DNA of 64,000 nt from NCBI GenBank assembly GCA_028583605.1, contig CM053332.1:27259456-27323455 (forward strand), written 5' to 3'. The position numbers and the translations under genes are program-made. The notes below the pieces were generated by a model. That model saw only the letters and a list, made by a program, of their open reading frames with translations, was not told the DNA's origin and did not search any database. The stretch comes from Dastarcus helophoroides. Lineage: Eukaryota > Arthropoda > Insecta > Coleoptera > Bothrideridae. This document shows positions 17,936-29,400 of the stretch, piece after piece. The stretch's first letter is position 1, and each line of letters starts with the position of its first letter.

Positions 17936-20930
17936 CTTTGTTTCCCGAGAAGAGTTTTAAATGATTCTTTGTTTCCTGAGAAGCAGCGTCTCAGTAACGA
18001 AGATTCTTAGATGATTCTTTTTTCCAGGACATCATATAAACGTTCTTCTCTTTTCAAAAACAAGAGATTTAAAAAAATCTTCTTTTTCAAAAAGAAAAGT
18101 TTCAAAAGATTCTTTGTTTCCTGAGAAGCAGCGTCTCAGAAAGAAGATTCCTAAATGATTCTTGTCGAGATCTTTAGAACTTTCCTCTCTTTCCAAAAAC
18201 AGGAGACTCAAAAGATTCTTCTTTTTCAAAAAGAAGAGTTTTAAAAGACCCTTTTTTTCCTGAGAAGTGTTTCAAAAGATTCTTTGCTTCCTGAGAAGTG
18301 GGGCCTCAAAAATGAAGATTTTTAAATTATTCTTTTCTTTTCGATTATACCTTTAAACCGTTCTTCTCTTCCTAAAAACAAGAGACTCAAAGCATTCTTT
18401 TCGTTTTTCAAAAAAAACGACTTCAAAAATTCTTTGTTTCCTAAGAAACGCGTATGAAACGAGTCTTTTCGGGGAGATCTTCAAAACGTTCTTCTCTTCC
18501 CAAAAACAAAAGACTCAAAAGATGATTCTTTAAAAAAAAGGGTTTTAAGAGATTCTTTGTTTCCTGAGAAGCGGCATCTCAGAAACGAGGATTTCTAGAT
18601 GATGTTTTTCTTTTTCAGGACATCTTCAAAACGTTCTTCTCTTCCCAAAAGAGACTCAAAAGATTCTACGTTTTCAAAAGCAAGAGTCTCAAATGAATTT
18701 ACTTTTCCAAAAAGAAGAATTTCAAAAGGTTCTTTGTTTCCTGAAAAGCAGCCTCTCAGAAAGGAAGATTCTGAAATGATTCTTCTTTTTCAAGGAGATC
18801 TTTAAAACGTCTTTCTCTTTCCAGAAACAAGAGATTCAGAAGATTCTTCTTTTTTAAAAAGAAAAGTTTCAGAAGATTCTTTGTTCCTGAGATGCTGCGT
18901 CTCAGAAACAAAGATTCTTAAATGATTCTTCTTTTTGTTTATTAATTTTATCTAACATAATGTTACCGATAAATAAGAGTCTACAAAAAAGAATAGATTG
19001 TTCTCTTTGGGGGAGATCCTCGAAACGTTATTCTTTTTCCAAAAATCAGACTCAAAAGGATTCTTCTTTTTCAAAAAAAAGAGTTTCAAAAGATTCTTTG
19101 TTGCTTGAGAAGTAGCGTCTCGAAACTAATATTCTTAGATGATTCTTTTCTTTTTCAGGTCATCTTCAAAACGTTCTTCTCTTCCCAAAAGAGACTCAAA
19201 AGATTCTATGTTTTCAAAAGCAAGAGACTCAAATGAATCTACTTTTCCAAAAAGAAGAATTTCAAAAGTTTCTTTGTTTCCTGAAAAGCAACCTCTCAGA
19301 AAGGAAGATTCTAAAATGACTTTTCTCTTTTCAAGGAGATCTTTAAAACGTTCCTTCTCTTCTCAGAAACAAGAAATTCAGAAGATTCTTCTTTTTTAAA
19401 AAGAAGAGTTTCAGAAGATTCTTTGTTCCTGAGATGCTGCGTCTCAGAAACGAAGATTCTTAAGTGATTCTTCTTTTTGCTTATTAATTTTATCTAACAT
19501 AATGTTCCTGATAAATAAAAGTCTACAAAAAATAATAGATTGTTCTCTTTTGGGGGAGATCCTCGAAAAGTCATTCTTTTTCCAAAAATCAGACTCAAAA
19601 GGTTATTCTTTTTCAAAAAAAAAGAGTTTCAAAAGATTCTTTGTTGCTTGAGAAGTAGCGTCTCGAAACTAATATTCTTAGATGATTCTTTTCTTTTTCA
19701 GGTCATCTTCAAAACGTTCTTCTCTTCCCAAAAGAGACTCACAAGATTCTAGGTTTTCAAAAGCAAGAGACTCAAATGAATCTACTTTTCCAAAAAGAAG
19801 AATTTCAAAAGGTTCTTTGTTTCCTGAAAATCAACTTTTCAGAAAGGAAGATTCTAAAATGATTTTTCTCTTTTCAAGGAGATCTTTAAAACGTTCTTCT
19901 CTTCCGGGAACCAAAAGATTTTTAAAAAGAAGAATTTCAAAAGTTGCTTTGTTTCCTGGAAAGCAACCTCTCAGAAAGGAAGATTCTGAAATGATTCTTC
20001 TTTTTCAAGGAGATCCTTAAAACGTTCTTCTTTTCCCAGAAACAAGAGATTCAGAAGATTCTTCTTTTTTAAAAAGAAGAGTTTCAGAAGATTCTTTGTT
20101 CCTGAGATGCTGCGTCTCAGAAACGAGGATTCTTAAACGATACTTTTTTTTGTTTATTAATTTTATCTAACATAATATTCCCGACAAATAAGAGTCTACA
20201 ATAAAGAATAGATTCTTCTCTTTTGGGGGAGATCCTCGAAACATTATTCTTTTTTCCAAAAATCAGACTCAAAAGGTTCTTCTTTTTCAAAAAAAAGAGT
20301 TTCAAAAGATTCTTTGTTGCTTGAGAAGTAGCGTCTCGAAACTAATATTCTTAAATGATTCTTTTCTTTTTCAGGACATCTTCAAAACGTTCTTCTCTTC
20401 CCAAAAGAGACTCAAAAGATTCTACGTTTTCAGAAGCAAGAGACTCAAATGAATTTACTTTTCTAAAAAGAAGAATTTCAAAAGGTTCTTTGTTTCCTGA
20501 AAAGCAGCCTCTCAGAAAGGAAGATTCTGAAATGATTCTTCTTTTTCAAGGAGATCTTTGAAACATCCTTCTCTTCCCAGAAACAAGAGATTCAGAAGAT
20601 TCTTCTTGTTTAAAAAGAAGAGTTTCAGAAGATTCTTTGTTCCTGAGATGCTGCGTCTCAGAAACAAAGATTCTTAAATGCTTCTTCTTTTTGTTTATTA
20701 ATTTTATCTAACATAATGTTCCCGACAAATAAGAGTCTACAATAAAGAATAGATTCTTCTCTTTTGGGGGAGATTTTCGAAACGTTTTCTTTTCCCAAAA
20801 AACAGACTCAAAAGCTTCTTCATTTTAAAAAAAAAGAAGTTTCAAAAGATTTCTTTGTTTCTTAAGAAGCAGCGTCTCTGAAACTAATATTCTTAGATGA
20901 TTCTTTTCTTTTTCAAAACATCTTCTCAGA
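17936..20930 (-). repeat. Right arm of giant palindrome, complex array S3
   Basis: The reverse complement of the left arm with extra internal copies. A block with TTATTAATTTTATCTAACAT occurs near 18940, 19475, 20150 and 20690, giving higher-order units of about 540-675 bp. The left arm has one such block (15610), so the right arm was amplified after the inversion. Confidence 0.87.
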
Positions 20931-21260
20931 AAAAAAGGGTCTTTTAAAAATTCTTCTTTTTGAAAAAGAAAAGAATCTTTTGAGTCTCTTGTTTTTGGAA
21001 AGAGAAGAAAGTTCTAAAGATCTCGACAAGAATCATTTAAGAATCTTCTTTCTGAGACGTCGCTTCTCAGGAAACAAAGAATCTTTTGAAACTTTTCTTT
21101 TTGAAAAAGAAGATTCTTTTAAATCTCTTGTTTTTGAAAAGAGAAGAACGTTTATAAGATGTCCTGGAAAAAAGAATCATCTAAGAATCTTCGTTACTGA
21201 GACGCTGCTTCTCAGGAAACAAAGAATCATTTAAAACTCTTCTCGGGAAACAAAGAATCT
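20931..21260 (+). repeat. S3 terminal module, about 320 bp, plus orientation
   Basis: Repeats the module seen at 17395-17720 (AAAAAGGGTCTTTTAAAA to GGGAAACAAAGAATCTC) with few differences. It again stops where T2 sequence begins, as at 17724. Confidence 0.85.
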
Positions 21261-21535
21261 CCAGAAATACCAAAAGAAAGCAATCGTGAATGTATCTCTT
21301 CTATTCCTAAATTGAAACACAAATCTTGTTACCCAAAACCAAGCAAGATTAAAAAACACAACAACGGGTGCTCTAACGCGTTTCGATAGCCAAGCTATCA
21401 TCTTGAGAGAGATACTCTTCTAATCCTGGTAATAGTACAGAATTTTTATGTCAAGATTAAATGTCAATTTGGTGAGTATGAATCAAGTAAGGAACATACG
21501 TGAACATGTCAAAAACTGACAGCAACCGAAACGCG
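21261..21535 (-). mobile_element. Truncated T2 copy, ribozyme core mutated
   Basis: The minus strand matches 13540-13810: ATTTGGTGAGTATGAATCAA on the plus strand is the complement of the T2 left region. The core reads CTCAAGA instead of CTGAAGA, with the flanking GATAGC hairpin and GAAACGCGTTAGAG preserved. Confidence 0.75.
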
Positions 21536-21700
21536 TTAGAGCAACCTCTGTTGTTTTTTAATCTTAAAACATAACAGAGGTTGCTCTAACGTGTTTCGAT
21601 AGCCAAGCTAGTCATCTTCAGAGACATACACTATCTCTCCTGAGAGATAGCCTGCTATCGAAATGCGTTAGAGCAAACTCTGTTGTGTTTTTTAATCTTT
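21536..21700. repeat. Paired inverted T2 cores
   Basis: A minus core (21584-21624) faces a plus core (about 21640-21675) in which two bases are missing and GAAAC reads GAAAT. An AACAGAGGTTGC/GCAACCTCTGTT hairpin lies at 21541-21585. Confidence 0.75.
21584..21624 (-). ncRNA. Candidate small hammerhead-like core, bulged stem II
   Basis: Minus strand: TCT, CTGAAGA, GACTAGC/GCTATC hairpin with one bulged C, GAAA, CACG, T-T, AGAG. The stem III loop CACG is no longer self-complementary, so this copy is probably decayed. Confidence 0.3.
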
Positions 21701-21741
21701 CTTGGTTTTAGGGGACAATATTTCTATTTCAATTATTGTCC

Positions 21742-22560
21742 TATAGCGAAATTTTAAAACTATTTGCGATGATTTCCTAACATTTCGAGAATTCCCAATA
21801 TTCAACATTTTTTCTAAAACTCGAATTTTGAAAAATTTTTCCAGTCCAGTTTTTAAAATTTTAATATACATCGCAGAATTTCAAAATATTTGAATTTTTC
21901 ACATTTCGAAGTTTTGCCAAAATATGGAATATTTTCCAAAATTAGAAAATTTTTCCGAAATTTTCAGGTTTTCCTGTAAATTCTGAATTTTTCTGCATTT
22001 GATTTCTTTTGCATTGAATTCTTCCTAAATTTATAAATATCTCCGAAATTTTGAAATCAAGTTAGTTTTTTTTTGATATTGTTGTAATCGCCGAATTTCG
22101 ATGATTTCTCAACATTTCGAGATTTTTTCAACATTTCAATTTTTTTCCAAAGTCTCGAGTTTATTTAAAATATTTAATTTTTTTCGAATTTTCGAATTTT
22201 CCTGTAAATTCCTGAATTTTTCTGTATTGAATTCTTCCTAGACTTATAAATTTTTTCGAAATTTTGAAATCAAGTCAGTTTTTTGTAATATTGTTGTAAT
22301 CGCTGAATTGCGATGATTTCTTAAAATTTCGAAGATTTTTTTAACGTTTCAAATTTTTACCAAAATCTCGAGTTTATCCAAAATATTCAATTCTTTTCGA
22401 AATTTTCGAATTTTGCCCCTGAAATTATGATTTTAATTTCAAGAGCCCCGTTTTATTCTCAAAATTTCGAGAGTGGACTATAAATTTTTGGATTTTTTAT
22501 TGAAATATGTATTAAGATAAAAATTACTTGAATTTTCGAAATTTTGAATTGATATCACCA
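21742..22560. repeat. Degenerate AT satellite
   Basis: The first 180 bp match 17045-17228. A longer unit of roughly 180-250 bp recurs (TTTTGAAATCAAGT, GATTTC near 22060 and 22270). No coding signal. Confidence 0.7.
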
Positions 22561-23320
22561 TCCAGTCAGACGCGTTTATTTAAAATTTATGGGAGCCTTT
22601 GCATATTTTGCCAATCATTGACCGAAGAATGTAAACCAGCGACTACGCAAGAGCATGGAAAATATTACGAAAGTGTTGTAAGATTTAAAGGGAGATGCGT
22701 TTAGAAAATTGGGTAATATATGGCGAAAATATCGCGTAATAAGTTGATTAGCTTGTAATCTCACGTAGCAAAAGTTTTGCATGGTACAAGGGGGCAGCTT
22801 CGGCGTGACTAACGAAGCATATATCACGTTATGTCAGAAGTGGGGAAGGTTGAGGAAAAGGGAACCAACGGCTTGGAACGGTAACGGGGGCTAAAAACCC
22901 ACCGACGCTCTTGATGGCCCGTATATCAAACTTGTGACACTGCGAAACAATAACTCAGCTGCTTTACAGCCAAATAGACAATAAGGGATGCCACCGTCTG
23001 ATAACACTTCTCCACACTCACAGTTTAATATCATTCTGAACCATAAAACATAAAACCAACGTTAACTAAGCTTCCATGCAGATTAAAAATTTCTCAATTA
23101 TAAATCTAGATTAGGAAGCTTTCAGTTGAAGTTATCTTACTTACTGCCTCCGGTTTCATTTTAGGGAAATTGAAGCAATAATTTGGCAGTAATACGTTAA
23201 CTTATACTTTTTAATCTAAGCGAAGCACAGTGATACTTCTTCTGGGGAACGCCATCAAATTTCATAAATATGGTGCGGCAGTTCAGCCAACGAACTGTCC
23301 CTAACTTATTATCTGGGGGC
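22561..23320. other. Unassigned sequence
   Basis: Less repetitive, with some GC-richer stretches (22850-22930). It lies downstream of the zinc-finger gene on that gene's strand. No domain is recognised in the short frames. Confidence 0.4.
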
Positions 23321-23506
23321 CACAAGCCACAAAAAACGAAATTGGACAACAAGCCACAAAAAACGAAATTGGACAAGCCACAAAAAACGACATTGGACAA
23401 CAAGCCACAAAAAACGAAATTGGACAAGCCACAAAAAACGAAATTGGACAACAAGCCACAAAAAACGAAATTGGACAACAAGCCACAAAAAATGAGATTG
23501 GACATA
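23321..23506. repeat. 24/27-bp minisatellite
   Basis: Seven copies of AAGCCACAAAAAACGAAATT plus GGAC, with or without a further AAC, giving unit lengths of 24 and 27 bp. Both are multiples of three, so the plus strand reads repeated KPQKTKLD(N) (23270-23548, 92 codons) and the minus strand SNFVFCGL(L) (23197-23628, 143 codons). No similarity to a known protein is recognised outside the repeat, so neither frame is called a gene. Confidence 0.9.
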
Positions 23507-23684
23507 TATAAGTCAGACAGGGAAATTATTTCGATCAGTGTTATGTAACTACTAAGTTCAACAAAATTGAAATGTTGGTGGGACTGGAGTCGACTGAGTG
23601 ATAATTCGTTGTCTGCCCTTTTTTCCAAATCGTCATTAATCGTAATGGTAATTATTTTATGAAATTGGATTAGACCATGATCAA

Positions 23685-23690
23685 TTTATT
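23685..23690 (-). promoter_or_regulatory. Poly(A) signal of the zinc-finger gene
   Basis: AATAAA on the minus strand about 30 bp past the stop codon of the terminal exon. Confidence 0.55.
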
Positions 23691-23719
23691 TAATGAAAAA
23701 TATTAATATTGTAACAAAA

Positions 23720-24017
23720 TTATTGAAAATGCTGATTGAATAAATTTTCGTCCCCGCTTTCGAACACCATGAGATCTTCTGATTCTTCCACGTCGTAGCT
23801 CTCGACGAGACTCCAGGATTCCGTCTGAGCATCATCCTTGGAGATAATATACATCGGAAACATATCGTCCTGTCCAGCTTCCATGCTTCGCTCCCTACTC
23901 GTCGACGCCATAAAATTAACGGTTTTCGTTTCGTTGAGGGCATCCATGGGGTCTTCGGTTATATTCAAAATGATCCCCGGCGATCGCTGATAGAGTAGAA
24001 CGTTGGTCGGATCCGGA
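23720..24017 (-). CDS. Terminal coding exon, zinc-finger gene
   Basis: Acceptor TTTCGTTTCAG precedes TCCGGATCCGACC. The first T completes a serine codon with AG from the previous exon. About 98 residues follow to a TAA stop. There are no fingers here: the tail is acidic and serine-rich (for example SYDVEESEDLMVFESGDE), with short hydrophobic patches (VLLYQ, GIILNI, MYII), as is common for an activation or interaction region, though that role is inference. AATAAA follows 30 bp beyond the stop. Confidence 0.82.
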
Positions 24018-24070
24018 CTGAAACGAAACAAAGCTGGAATTCAACTCACCGAGTTGATAGACCTTCATAC

Positions 24071-24318
24071 CTGCTCATGTTGATGGCGTCGGATTCCTCT
24101 TTATTGAAGAACGCGTCCTCCTGGATGTCGTATATTCCCGATACGTAGCTGGCCGCCTCGCTTCCATTTTCGAACATTTCGCCATGAGATGTTAGCAAAT
24201 GGGCCTTAAATTCTTTCGCGAAGTTGCTCTGGAAACGTCGCTCTGTGCAAAACTTGCATTCATAAATGCATTTGCCCGGATGTTTGTTCGTAGACAGGGC
24301 GTGTTTTCGCAAGTTTTC
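24071..24318 (-). CDS. Zinc-finger exon (end of finger 4, finger 5)
   Basis: Acceptor AAATTTGCAG, donor AGCAG/GTATGA, 248 nt. The first residues (ENLRKH, then a second H seven residues later) finish the finger begun in the previous exon. A finger follows with YECKFC and H-X4-H (HLLTSH); its inter-CC/HH spacing of 15 is longer than the usual 12. HPGKCIY acts as linker. The remaining 40 residues are finger-free and acidic (QEDAFFNKEESDA). The following intron is only 53 nt. A second GTGAGT 21 nt inside it would keep the frame but leave a 32-nt intron, which is too short to be likely. Confidence 0.88.
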
Positions 24319-27171
24319 CTGCAAATTTGCTAGGGTAAATTGGGGGAATTCGAGGGAAGTCGATCTTGTCGAATTTTTCTAGGACTCGCTTCAAAGTTTC
24401 GACAGCGGGAATAGCGTTCAATAAAATACAATATTTGTTACAAAAAAAAAAATTGTTTGCACAGATCCAAGTCTAATGTCCTCTGACGTCCTTCGAAATC
24501 ACCGGATTTCGAAAAAAAGTTTTTGCTATAAAGTTAATTATCGTTTTTTTTTTGTAAGTTTTACCTTTAATGTCAAAATTTCGACCTTTTTTGTAAATTT
24601 TCAATTTGAATTAGATTTTCTTGCTAAATGCGAAGTATGTTAATACTTTTACTTTTTTCTCTCAAAATTCGACGTTTAAAATCTTGGTATTTACTTCAAA
24701 CCCACAAATATTTTTTAAAACATCAATTCTTTCTAGAAACCTGAAGATTTCGCCAAAATTTTTGTGAAAAATGTCTGATATCGAAATTCTGAACTTAATC
24801 TTGAGTTCTTTGAATTTGGAATTTGAAATGTCTAGAAAAGTCTACATTTAGAGTGAACAAACTCGTTCTAGAAAAAGTTTAATTACGACCGTTGTTATAC
24901 TTAAAAATACCAGAATTCATTATTGAACATTTTCGAAAATATTAACATTTTTAAAAATTTTAAATTTCCGAACAAAATTACGATATGTTAATTTTTAATG
25001 TGACCTGTTCGAACTCGAAATTTTTAGTTTTTTAAATTCGAAATTTGAGAAATAAATTGACATTTATAATTACTTTCCAAATCCGAAGAAAAAAGAAGCG
25101 ATAATTTTTGAAAAAAAAGGTTTGAAGTCGAAATTTTCTAAAAAAAAAATCTCTCTATTTCCAAAAGATAAAATCTATTAACAAAAACTAATAACATTCA
25201 ACATTTGGTCTTGAAACAAAATTTAAAAAATAAACTTTAATATTTCCTGAAACTTTTAGTGTTTTCTCAAAATGGCCAAGGAGATTTTCTATAAATTCAA
25301 TGTCTAGAAAGAAAGTCAAAATATTTTGAAGAAGTCTGAATTTTGAATTAGTGCTAATGTAAAAATTTTGAAAAATAAACTAAAGTCATGAAGCTCATTT
25401 TTTGTATCAAAATTTCGACTTTAATCTTAACATTTTTAAACTCATGGTAAAAAATTGTAAAAACTTTATAAATCAAGTTTTTCTAAAAATATGAATTTAA
25501 AAGTGATTAAAAGTATAATAAATTCTTAATTAAAGTTGAAATTTGATAACTAAGGTAGAAATGCGATTAAAAGTACAATAAATTCTTAATTAAAGTTGAA
25601 ATTTGATAACTAAGATAGAAATTTCAATGTTTTTTTGGAAGTTTTCACTTGGAATTCGAATGTTGGAGAAAAAAGTCGAATTTGCGTCGAAATCGTATTC
25701 GAAATATAAACAAATCAACTTCATAACAAAAAATTTCGAAATTTTTTATTATGAAGTTAAAACTTTTTGAAAAAATTAAAAATTTCGAATCAAGCTGATG
25801 GGTTAAAGTTATTAAAAAATTCCTAAATATTTCAACTTAAAAATGCTCAAGTTTTCTGTAAAACTCAAAATTTATAAAAGAATCGACATTTTAGACATTT
25901 TTTTAAAGTTCAATCGCCACGTTAGAAAAATTATAGAAGAAATTCATAAAAATAACTTATCAAAAAATGTCTTCTCAAAATAATGGCTTATAAGATATTT
26001 TGATTCTTTAGTAAAGGGCCTAACATTCAAAATTTTATTCAAAAACCGAATTTAAAATTTAAATTTTTAAATTCCAAAACTGTAAAACTATTATTACAAA
26101 ATCCAAGTTTTTCTCAAAATTTGGTGATAAATCTCGAAAAATCGCTTATATAAATTTCCAATTCTTCTCAAAATTTGAATTTTTTTTCAAAATAGGGCTT
26201 GGAAAACAAAATTTGAATTTTTTTTCAAAATAGGGCTTGGAAAACTTGCAAATCAACATTATTTTAATAAAATTCAAAACGTAATTTTTTAAATTTCAAA
26301 ACTGTAAAACTATTATTACAAAATCCAATTTTTCTCAAGATTTAGTGTTAAATCTCGAAAAATCGTTTGTATAATTTTCTAGTTCTTTCCAAAATTTGAA
26401 TTTTTTGTCAAAATAGGGAGTTTAAGCTTGAAAAACTCGCAAATTCAACATTATTTTAATAAAATTCAAAACGTAAGACTGAAATTTCAAATAAAAAAAA
26501 GGAATTTCAAGAAAAGTTTAAATTTTCCTAGAAACGAAATCTCAGATTTAAATGTCAAATTATTGGAAAAAATCGAATGAGTTTAAGGTAAAAATTTCAA
26601 GATTTGGGCCGAAAATTCGAGAATGAACTCGAAATTTTAAGAACTTCATTTGAAAATATTATACTCCTTCTGAATATCCTGAGTATAACCTAAAATCTAT
26701 TATTTTTTTTAATTTCGACTGAGATATCAAAATGTTTTTTTTTTGTTAATTGTGCGTTTTGGCCTGTTAATGCCTTTTTTTTAGAGTATTTTACCTTTTA
26801 GGTGTCTTCTTTAGCTTTTCGTTTCTGCCTAATTTAACATTTTGCTCACCTTTTTACCTTACTTGATTGTGCTTAAAATCCGCTCTCTAATAATAAGAAA
26901 TGGCGCCAAATTTGAAAAATAAAACATCCTTGCATTTCAGTACGAAAACAAAATGATCCATTGAAAAAGGTTTTTAAAAAGGTCGCACATCTCGAAAGTT
27001 CAGTTCTATCTAGTGTGAAGCCAAAGGGGGGGCTGCCCCTGGTTACGGGCCTGGTGATGCGTTTGTACTTTTAAGAGTGCACTAAACGCCATTTTTGTTC
27101 CAGCAAAGATCCACTGGAAGCTTATAAAGCGCGTTTTGGGCCAACTCTCGACGTTGCGCACATCAACTCAC
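24319..27171. repeat. Intron filled with AT-rich degenerate repeats
   Basis: Intron of the zinc-finger gene. Contents: AT satellite words throughout; a 59-bp tandem pair at 25500-25622 (TAATTAAAGTTGAAATTTGA); and a unit of about 200 bp repeated at 26080-26470 (AACTGTAAAACTATTATTAC, CTCGAAAAATCG, CAAAATAGGG), inside which a 36-bp segment is duplicated near 26170-26240. No exon-like frame was seen. Confidence 0.6.
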
Positions 27172-27325
27172 CAAGTTGTTGCATTTGTAGTTGCAGTGGG
27201 GGCAACTGTAGGGTTTGGCCCCGGTGTGTATGCGGAAATGCCTTTTAAGATGCGACGACGTCCTCGACGTAAAGCTGCAGTTGCTGCATTTGTATTTCCT
27301 GGAGCTCTCGTGGACTGTCGAATGC
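27172..27325 (-). CDS. Zinc-finger exon (end of finger 2, finger 3, start of finger 4)
   Basis: Acceptor GTTTCAG/G, donor AACTTG/GTGAGT, 154 nt. The first G joins AG of the upstream exon to give Arg, and HSTVH supplies the histidines of finger 2. Finger 3 is canonical: YKCSNC, 12 residues, then HFRIH. The linker HTGAKPY is of TGEKP type. Finger 4 starts with YSCPHC and is cut by the intron after NNL. Reading into the intron gives a stop within two codons, as expected for a real donor. Confidence 0.9.
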
Positions 27326-27629
27326 CTGAAACATTCCACAAACTTCAGTTTCGACGATTTCGTCATGAAAATTCTCATTTGCATTTTTATCTCAGAGAAC
27401 GAAAATAACCGGACCTAAATCCGATGTATTTAATTCCAAAATTCAAAATTCAAATTCAAATTCAAAATTTTTTTATTGTTATATACCGATGGTCGTTGCG
27501 CGGTACATATTTAGAGAAAATCGAGGGCTTTCATGAATTGTTACATGACTAAGACGTACGACGTCAACACTAGTAAAGCTTTCGTCGTGACGGAATTTAT
27601 AAAAAGTTTGGTTTCGTTTGATTCTGAGG
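27326..27629. other. Intron segment with AAATTC run
   Basis: Intronic. An AAATTC-rich run at 27430-27465 is followed by a more complex stretch, perhaps the 3' end of an old retroposon. No gene. Confidence 0.35.
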
Positions 27630-28670
27630 CAGTGGCGGCTGGTCTTAAAGAGCGCAAGAGCGCGCGTTCCTCGTGAAATGAGCGATCTATTCTTTTCTGT
27701 TTAATGAAAATGACTTGGATTTATTACATTTTTAAACACAAAATAATGATATATTAATTAACTAATAATACTTGTGAGTGACTTGGAATAAAGTATGCAA
27801 ATGTTTGATTCCATTATATTAAATATTATTTGGAAATTTAAATAAATTGGTGCGCGCAGAATTATGCACCTAGTGTGGCTACCGTGCAATGCCTATCACC
27901 GGCCTCCACGGGATACGGAAAAATAAACTACAGAACACCACGCTAGCCTGGGGTACGCCGCTCCGCGCTTATGCGCTATTGCCAAATGGTGAGTACGAGT
28001 CAGAGTTTGGAGTGTGTATTTACGGTTTATGATGCTAAATGCGTACGTGCCGGCTGATTCGATTGCGATTGCTAATTGCGCAGCTTACAAGCCTAACTGC
28101 TAATAGTACCGCTATTCACAAAGAAATGGCAGTACCCATTCTAGGGTGTAATTATTAATTTGTAAATTTGGATTTAAACAATTTTGATCAGAAAGTAATG
28201 AACACTTTATTTCTTTAAAAAATCGTAGAGCGGGTTTTGTTAAAAAAAAATATTTTTTTGTGTTTTTGTAGAGTTTAATTAGAACTTTGTAATAAAATAC
28301 ATTTTATTTTCAAATGCAGTTTTCATGAAAAAGTGATATAATTTTATTCCTATGAAAGCAAACAATTTTAATTAAGTAACCTATAGCCGTAACGACGTGC
28401 AATCCTACTTTAAAGGGGCTCAAAAATGTCGATAATGTTTTTTTTGTACTGGATAAAAATAATTTAGAGATAATAACACAAAACTATTTTAGAGGTTATA
28501 AGATGTTAATTAAATTTAATTCTTAAAAGTACTATTAAATATCACACCTTTTATATCACTTTTGTTTCTCTTAAATTTAATCCCTTGCTATGGCAGTGTC
28601 ACCTAAACTCTTAACTACTAATATTTTTGCATCTGCGCACCCCTTGTCAAAAAGTCACCAGCCGCCACTG
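27630..28670. mobile_element. Non-autonomous hAT element (MITE), 1041 bp
   Basis: Terminal inverted repeats CAGTGGCGGCTGGT and ACCAGCCGCCACTG (14 bp, exact), flanked by an exact 8-bp duplication TTCTGAGG (27622-27629 and 28671-28678). The CAGTGGCGG-type end and 8-bp duplication are typical of hAT transposons. The interior is AT-rich with a GC-richer part at 27840-28080 and has no transposase frame. It sits in the 6.7-kb intron of the zinc-finger gene. The perfect duplication suggests a fairly recent insertion. Confidence 0.9.
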
Positions 28671-28678
28671 TTCTGAGG

Positions 28679-29264
28679 GGACAAAAGATCGCATGTGTGT
28701 TAAATTAGGTGGACGTTTCGTAAAGTAGTGTGAAAGTAGTAACTCGGACGGGCATTCCTACGCAGATTTAGAGTCCGTGGAATATGGAAAGATCGAGAAA
28801 ATAAATTCCGAAACAACTTACGCAGGCGGCGGAGTCGCTATGGTTATGTTGCTATTAATTGACATCTGGAGAGGTAGTTCATGTAATTAATGTTCCTATC
28901 TATTCCAAAATCGAGTCGATCCATTGCTCGACTCGCACCCGTAAAAATGTTTTACTGCCAATTATGGTCTCTACCTAAACCGATGAGTTTACATTAAACT
29001 CCAAGTGCAGATTTATCAACGAATGCGGCTGGCGGCCTTTAGGACACTCGATCCACCTCAAAGATTTTTTTATTCTACTATAATTAGACAAAAGGTCTAT
29101 CACTACCAGAAATCTATTTTTAGCGAGTTTGTCACGCTGGGGACTATTATAAAAGCTATGGTACTTTCAAAAGTATTAAGTCATCATTTTATCAGTCGGA
29201 TCAACTGGACATATTCTCAAAATTCTATGAGAATTCATTAACTGTTAAGTGCAGATTTTAGACA
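28679..29264. other. Intron segment, unassigned
   Basis: Intronic sequence without recognised features. A 78-codon frame at 29005-29241 (plus) shows no domain. Confidence 0.4.
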
Positions 29265-29400
29265 TTTTTGTTTTCGAATCACAATGAAATTTAAGAACAA
29301 AACGATTTACTGGCTCAGAAGATTTCTCTGAAGAACATGCGTACGTCATATAACGTATAGAAGTTCTTATGAATGAATGTCTATACGTCTTATAACGTAT
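29265..29400 (+). repeat. 140-bp satellite S4, fragment left of the LTR
   Basis: Closely matches 32885-33025 (CATATAACGTATAGAAGTTC, then TTATGAATGAATGTCTATAC) and is cut off by the LTR at 29401. This suggests the LTR entered an existing S4 array. Confidence 0.8.

Noticed and set aside
14821..20930. Protein-coding repeat frames in S3 (phrases such as GNKESFETFLFEKE)
   Set aside because: Frames are open on both strands and in many phases, units change length by non-multiples of three, and no start, splice or domain evidence exists.
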